Below are positions 23,479 to 24,967 of a stretch of DNA of 24,967 nucleotides, piece by piece. How positions within the stretch are numbered: position 1 is the stretch's first letter; each line of letters starts with the position of its first letter. The translations under genes and the position numbers were made by a program. The notes under the pieces were generated by a model. That model was not told the origin of the DNA. It saw only the letters and a program-made list of their open reading frames with translations, and made no database searches. The stretch is from a virus: IMG/VR virus record IMGVR_UViG_3300032285_002091, positions 1 through 24,967 of that record; one strand, given 5' to 3'.

Positions 23479-23617
23479 TCACATCACTTCCCAACAGTTT
23501 AATAATTTCTGTGTGTTGCTCATCCGCTAAAGGCATCCCAGAAATGTGCCACGCCAAAGGTGCCAAATCAAAACCCAACGGGTCAAGGTATTTAGAAAAA
23601 ATTTGGATACGGGTCAT
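23471..23617 (-). CDS. Small virion-region protein (48 aa)
   Basis: This 48-residue product begins at ATG 23617 in an ATGA overlap with the previous gene and ends at TGA 23473-23471, 8 nt inside the start of the giant gene. It reads MTRIQIFSKYLDPLGFDLAP, then LAWHISGMPLADEQHTEIIKLLGSDVSG. No domain is recognised. Overlaps at both ends and the lack of any other explanation for this gap support a real gene. It could be an assembly partner of the giant protein or portal, but nothing in the sequence proves this. Confidence 0.7.
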   Translation of the reverse strand: MTRIQIFSKYLDPLGFDLAPLAWHISGMPLADEQHTEIIKLLGSDVSG

Positions 23618-24027
23618 TGGTTCCGCAACCACATAACAAAATTGTTGAACTGTTCAGGAACATCAGCGCCACGGGTAGCGTCCTGAAAATACGACAAATA
23701 GTTGTTCTTCAACTGTTGAATCTCATTCGCAGGTGCGCTGCTATTCACACCAGTCATAATGGGTTCACTTGGGCGTTGCGTTGGTGCGGTCAGTGGGGTT
23801 ACCGCCGCATTAGTTGGGACAACGGGGGCAGCATTAGCAGCAGGGGTTGCAGGTGCGGCAGCAGGAGGCTTAGGTGCCGAAGTGCCAGCCATAGGAACCT
23901 TGCGCTGCGCGTCACGCAACGCTTTATTGTCCCCATACGGCATCCCTGTCGGTGCTGAAACAGGCATCGGTTTGCCCATTTGCAAATCAGTTCGATTCGT
24001 GTACCCCTTAGACCTGCCCCTAGGCAT
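23614..24027 (-). CDS. Small Pro/Ala-rich protein next to portal
   Basis: This 137-residue protein starts MPRGRSKGYTNRTDLQMGKP, then PTGMPYGDNKALRDAQRKVPM, a low-complexity Pro/Ala linker (about residues 48-85), and a helical C-terminal end (EIQQLKNNYLSYFQDATRGADVPEQF). Proteins beginning with PRGRS...YTNRTDL and containing TGxPYG follow the portal in many actinophages that I know. ATG 24027 gives an 8-nt overlap with the portal gene; GTG 24036 would add three residues and is less likely. It may be an internal assembly protein. Function unknown. Confidence 0.65.
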   Translation of the reverse strand: MPRGRSKGYTNRTDLQMGKPMPVSAPTGMPYGDNKALRDAQRKVPMAGTSAPKPPAAAPATPAANAAPVVPTNAAVTPLTAPTQRPSEPIMTGVNSSAPANEIQQLKNNYLSYFQDATRGADVPEQFNNFVMWLRNQ

Positions 24028-24967
24028 TACCACCAACCCCTAACTGGCTCAACAAATCCTGCATAGTTGGTTGACCCGGTGCTGCAGGTGACTGCGCAGG
24101 TAAAGTACCCGGCTGCTCAGCACCCATCTGTGGTTGCGCAATACCCGGCATGGTGGCAGGTGACCCTGCCGGTGCCGGTGTTGCCTGCCGTTCCTGTGCC
24201 TTCTTATGAATCTTGTCAACAGCCTCAGCCAAAGTCATTTTATCCGACACCACAAGTTGCATGATCTGAGCCAAATCCGCTGGTGGAATTTGACCTTGCT
24301 GTGCCTGCTGCTGCACGCTCAGAAGAAGGGCCTGTTCAAGAGACTCGGCAATAACCCGGTCATGTTCCAGTTCGGGGTCGGCAACCAACGGGTCGATTTC
24401 TTGAGCAGAACGCTTAGAGAGAGTTCCCAAACCAACACGCTGACCAAGGCTGACAACCAAAGAATTAGCATCAGCACCCGCGTACGAGTAAGTAACAACA
24501 TTGTCATCCGTTTCAAAATCTTTATTCGGGGTGTAATCAACATGCCCCTTAGCGCCACGAAACGACACATAAAACGAGCGCCTGTCCTCACCAAAATATG
24601 TTTTAGCAATAGCAATGGCGCGTTTGTTTTCCTCAACCAGCGACTCGGCAAGCAGTTCTTGTGCTTCCTGCACAGGGAAATCAACCACAGCGGAAAGAAT
24701 TGCGTCACCACGCTTACCCGTACGAATGTTTGAATTGGATTCACCACCATACTCGGCAGGAATACCACTAGTGATACGCATGTTCCGTTCAAGACGGTCA
24801 ATGGTTTGCTGCGGGCCTTGCCCCTGCGTCATGCCCGCTTCACGCAAATCACCACCAGCAATCACATTCACCATGCCTGTTCGACCATCCCACGGGCCGG
24901 ACACAAACTTGGCGGTTTCACCGGGGCGTGACACAAGGTAAGTGTCAGGGAAAATGCCACGCTCAAC
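24020..24967 (-). CDS. Portal protein, C-terminal part (5' end off window)
   Basis: The frame is open to the right window edge, and 315 residues are visible, starting VERGIFPDTYLVSRPGETAK. It shows RLERNMRITSGIPAEYGGES, then RTGKRGDAILSAVVDFPVQE, and a beta segment with FYVSFRGAKGHVDYTPNKDF. Helical regions follow (LEHDRVIAESLEQALLLSVQQQAQ, KMTLAEAVDKIHKKAQERQ), and then a Pro/Ala/Gln-rich tail. I recognise this from actinophage portal proteins, which form the dodecameric ring for DNA packaging and tail attachment. The apparent start at 24934 (GTG) is internal. The terminase genes probably lie to the right, outside the window. Confidence 0.8.
   Translation of the reverse strand, partial: VERGIFPDTYLVSRPGETAKFVSGPWDGRTGMVNVIAGGDLREAGMTQGQGPQQTIDRLERNMRITSGIPAEYGGESNSNIRTGKRGDAILSAVVDFPVQEAQELLAESLVEENKRAIAIAKTYFGEDRRSFYVSFRGAKGHVDYTPNKDFETDDNVVTYSYAGADANSLVVSLGQRVGLGTLSKRSAQEIDPLVADPELEHDRVIAESLEQALLLSVQQQAQQGQIPPADLAQIMQLVVSDKMTLAEAVDKIHKKAQERQATPAPAGSPATMPGIAQPQMGAEQPGTLPAQSPAAPGQPTMQDLLSQLGVGGNA

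Overview
The window is most likely part of a double-stranded DNA tailed-phage (Caudoviricetes) genome. The likely host is an actinobacterium, because the portal, scaffold, internal virion proteins and many small virion proteins look like sets I know from actinobacteriophages. That assignment rests on remembered family resemblance, not on a search. No tape-measure protein is visible. Three large consecutive proteins (1865, 404 and 767 residues) lie between portal and scaffold, where podoviruses keep internal (ejection) proteins, and the capsid protein looks like the N4-gp56 family. A short-tailed, podovirus-like particle is the best reading.

Layout. Almost everything is on the minus strand and should be read from right to left. 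It starts with the C-terminal part of the portal protein, cut by the right window edge. Then come two small proteins (137 and 48 aa), the 1865-aa internal protein and its 404-aa and 767-aa companions. A 243-bp intergenic leader with stem-loops follows, then the scaffold and the major capsid protein. Next are five small basic or structural proteins (168, 60, 46, 68, 88 aa). A receptor-facing block comes next: a LamG-like protein carrying an inserted carbohydrate-binding-like domain, two small basic proteins, a 177-aa protein and a C1q-like 200-aa protein. The neck/tail block holds a 121-aa protein, a 298-aa connector-like protein, a 638-aa tail protein and a 306-aa fibre-like protein. The left end carries an XhlA-like coiled-coil membrane protein, a small Cys/His-rich protein, a calcineurin-like phosphoesterase, a DUF6378-like protein, an M15 peptidase endolysin and a holin-like membrane protein. 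The only plus-strand gene is a cytosine-5 DNA methyltransferase at the far left. It is cut by the window edge, broken by a frame change near position 245, and converges on the holin gene with a 68-nt overlap.

The minus-strand genes form one tight translational unit. Most junctions overlap by 1 or 4 nt (TAATG, TGATG, ATGA, GTGA), and four have exactly 8 nt between genes with the stop codon inside the Shine-Dalgarno sequence. Three of the larger gaps (3532-3580, 11137-11197, 12230-12286) and the 243-bp leader contain clear hairpins; the 25-nt gap before the capsid gene has only a weak one. There is no gene-free stretch over 300 bases. I saw no tRNA, rRNA, CRISPR array, insertion sequence, integrase or attachment site. 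The most unusual points are domain insertions in the capsid and LamG-like proteins, an expanded GDxW repeat array in an internal virion protein, a pair of related tandem miniproteins, and the split methyltransferase.
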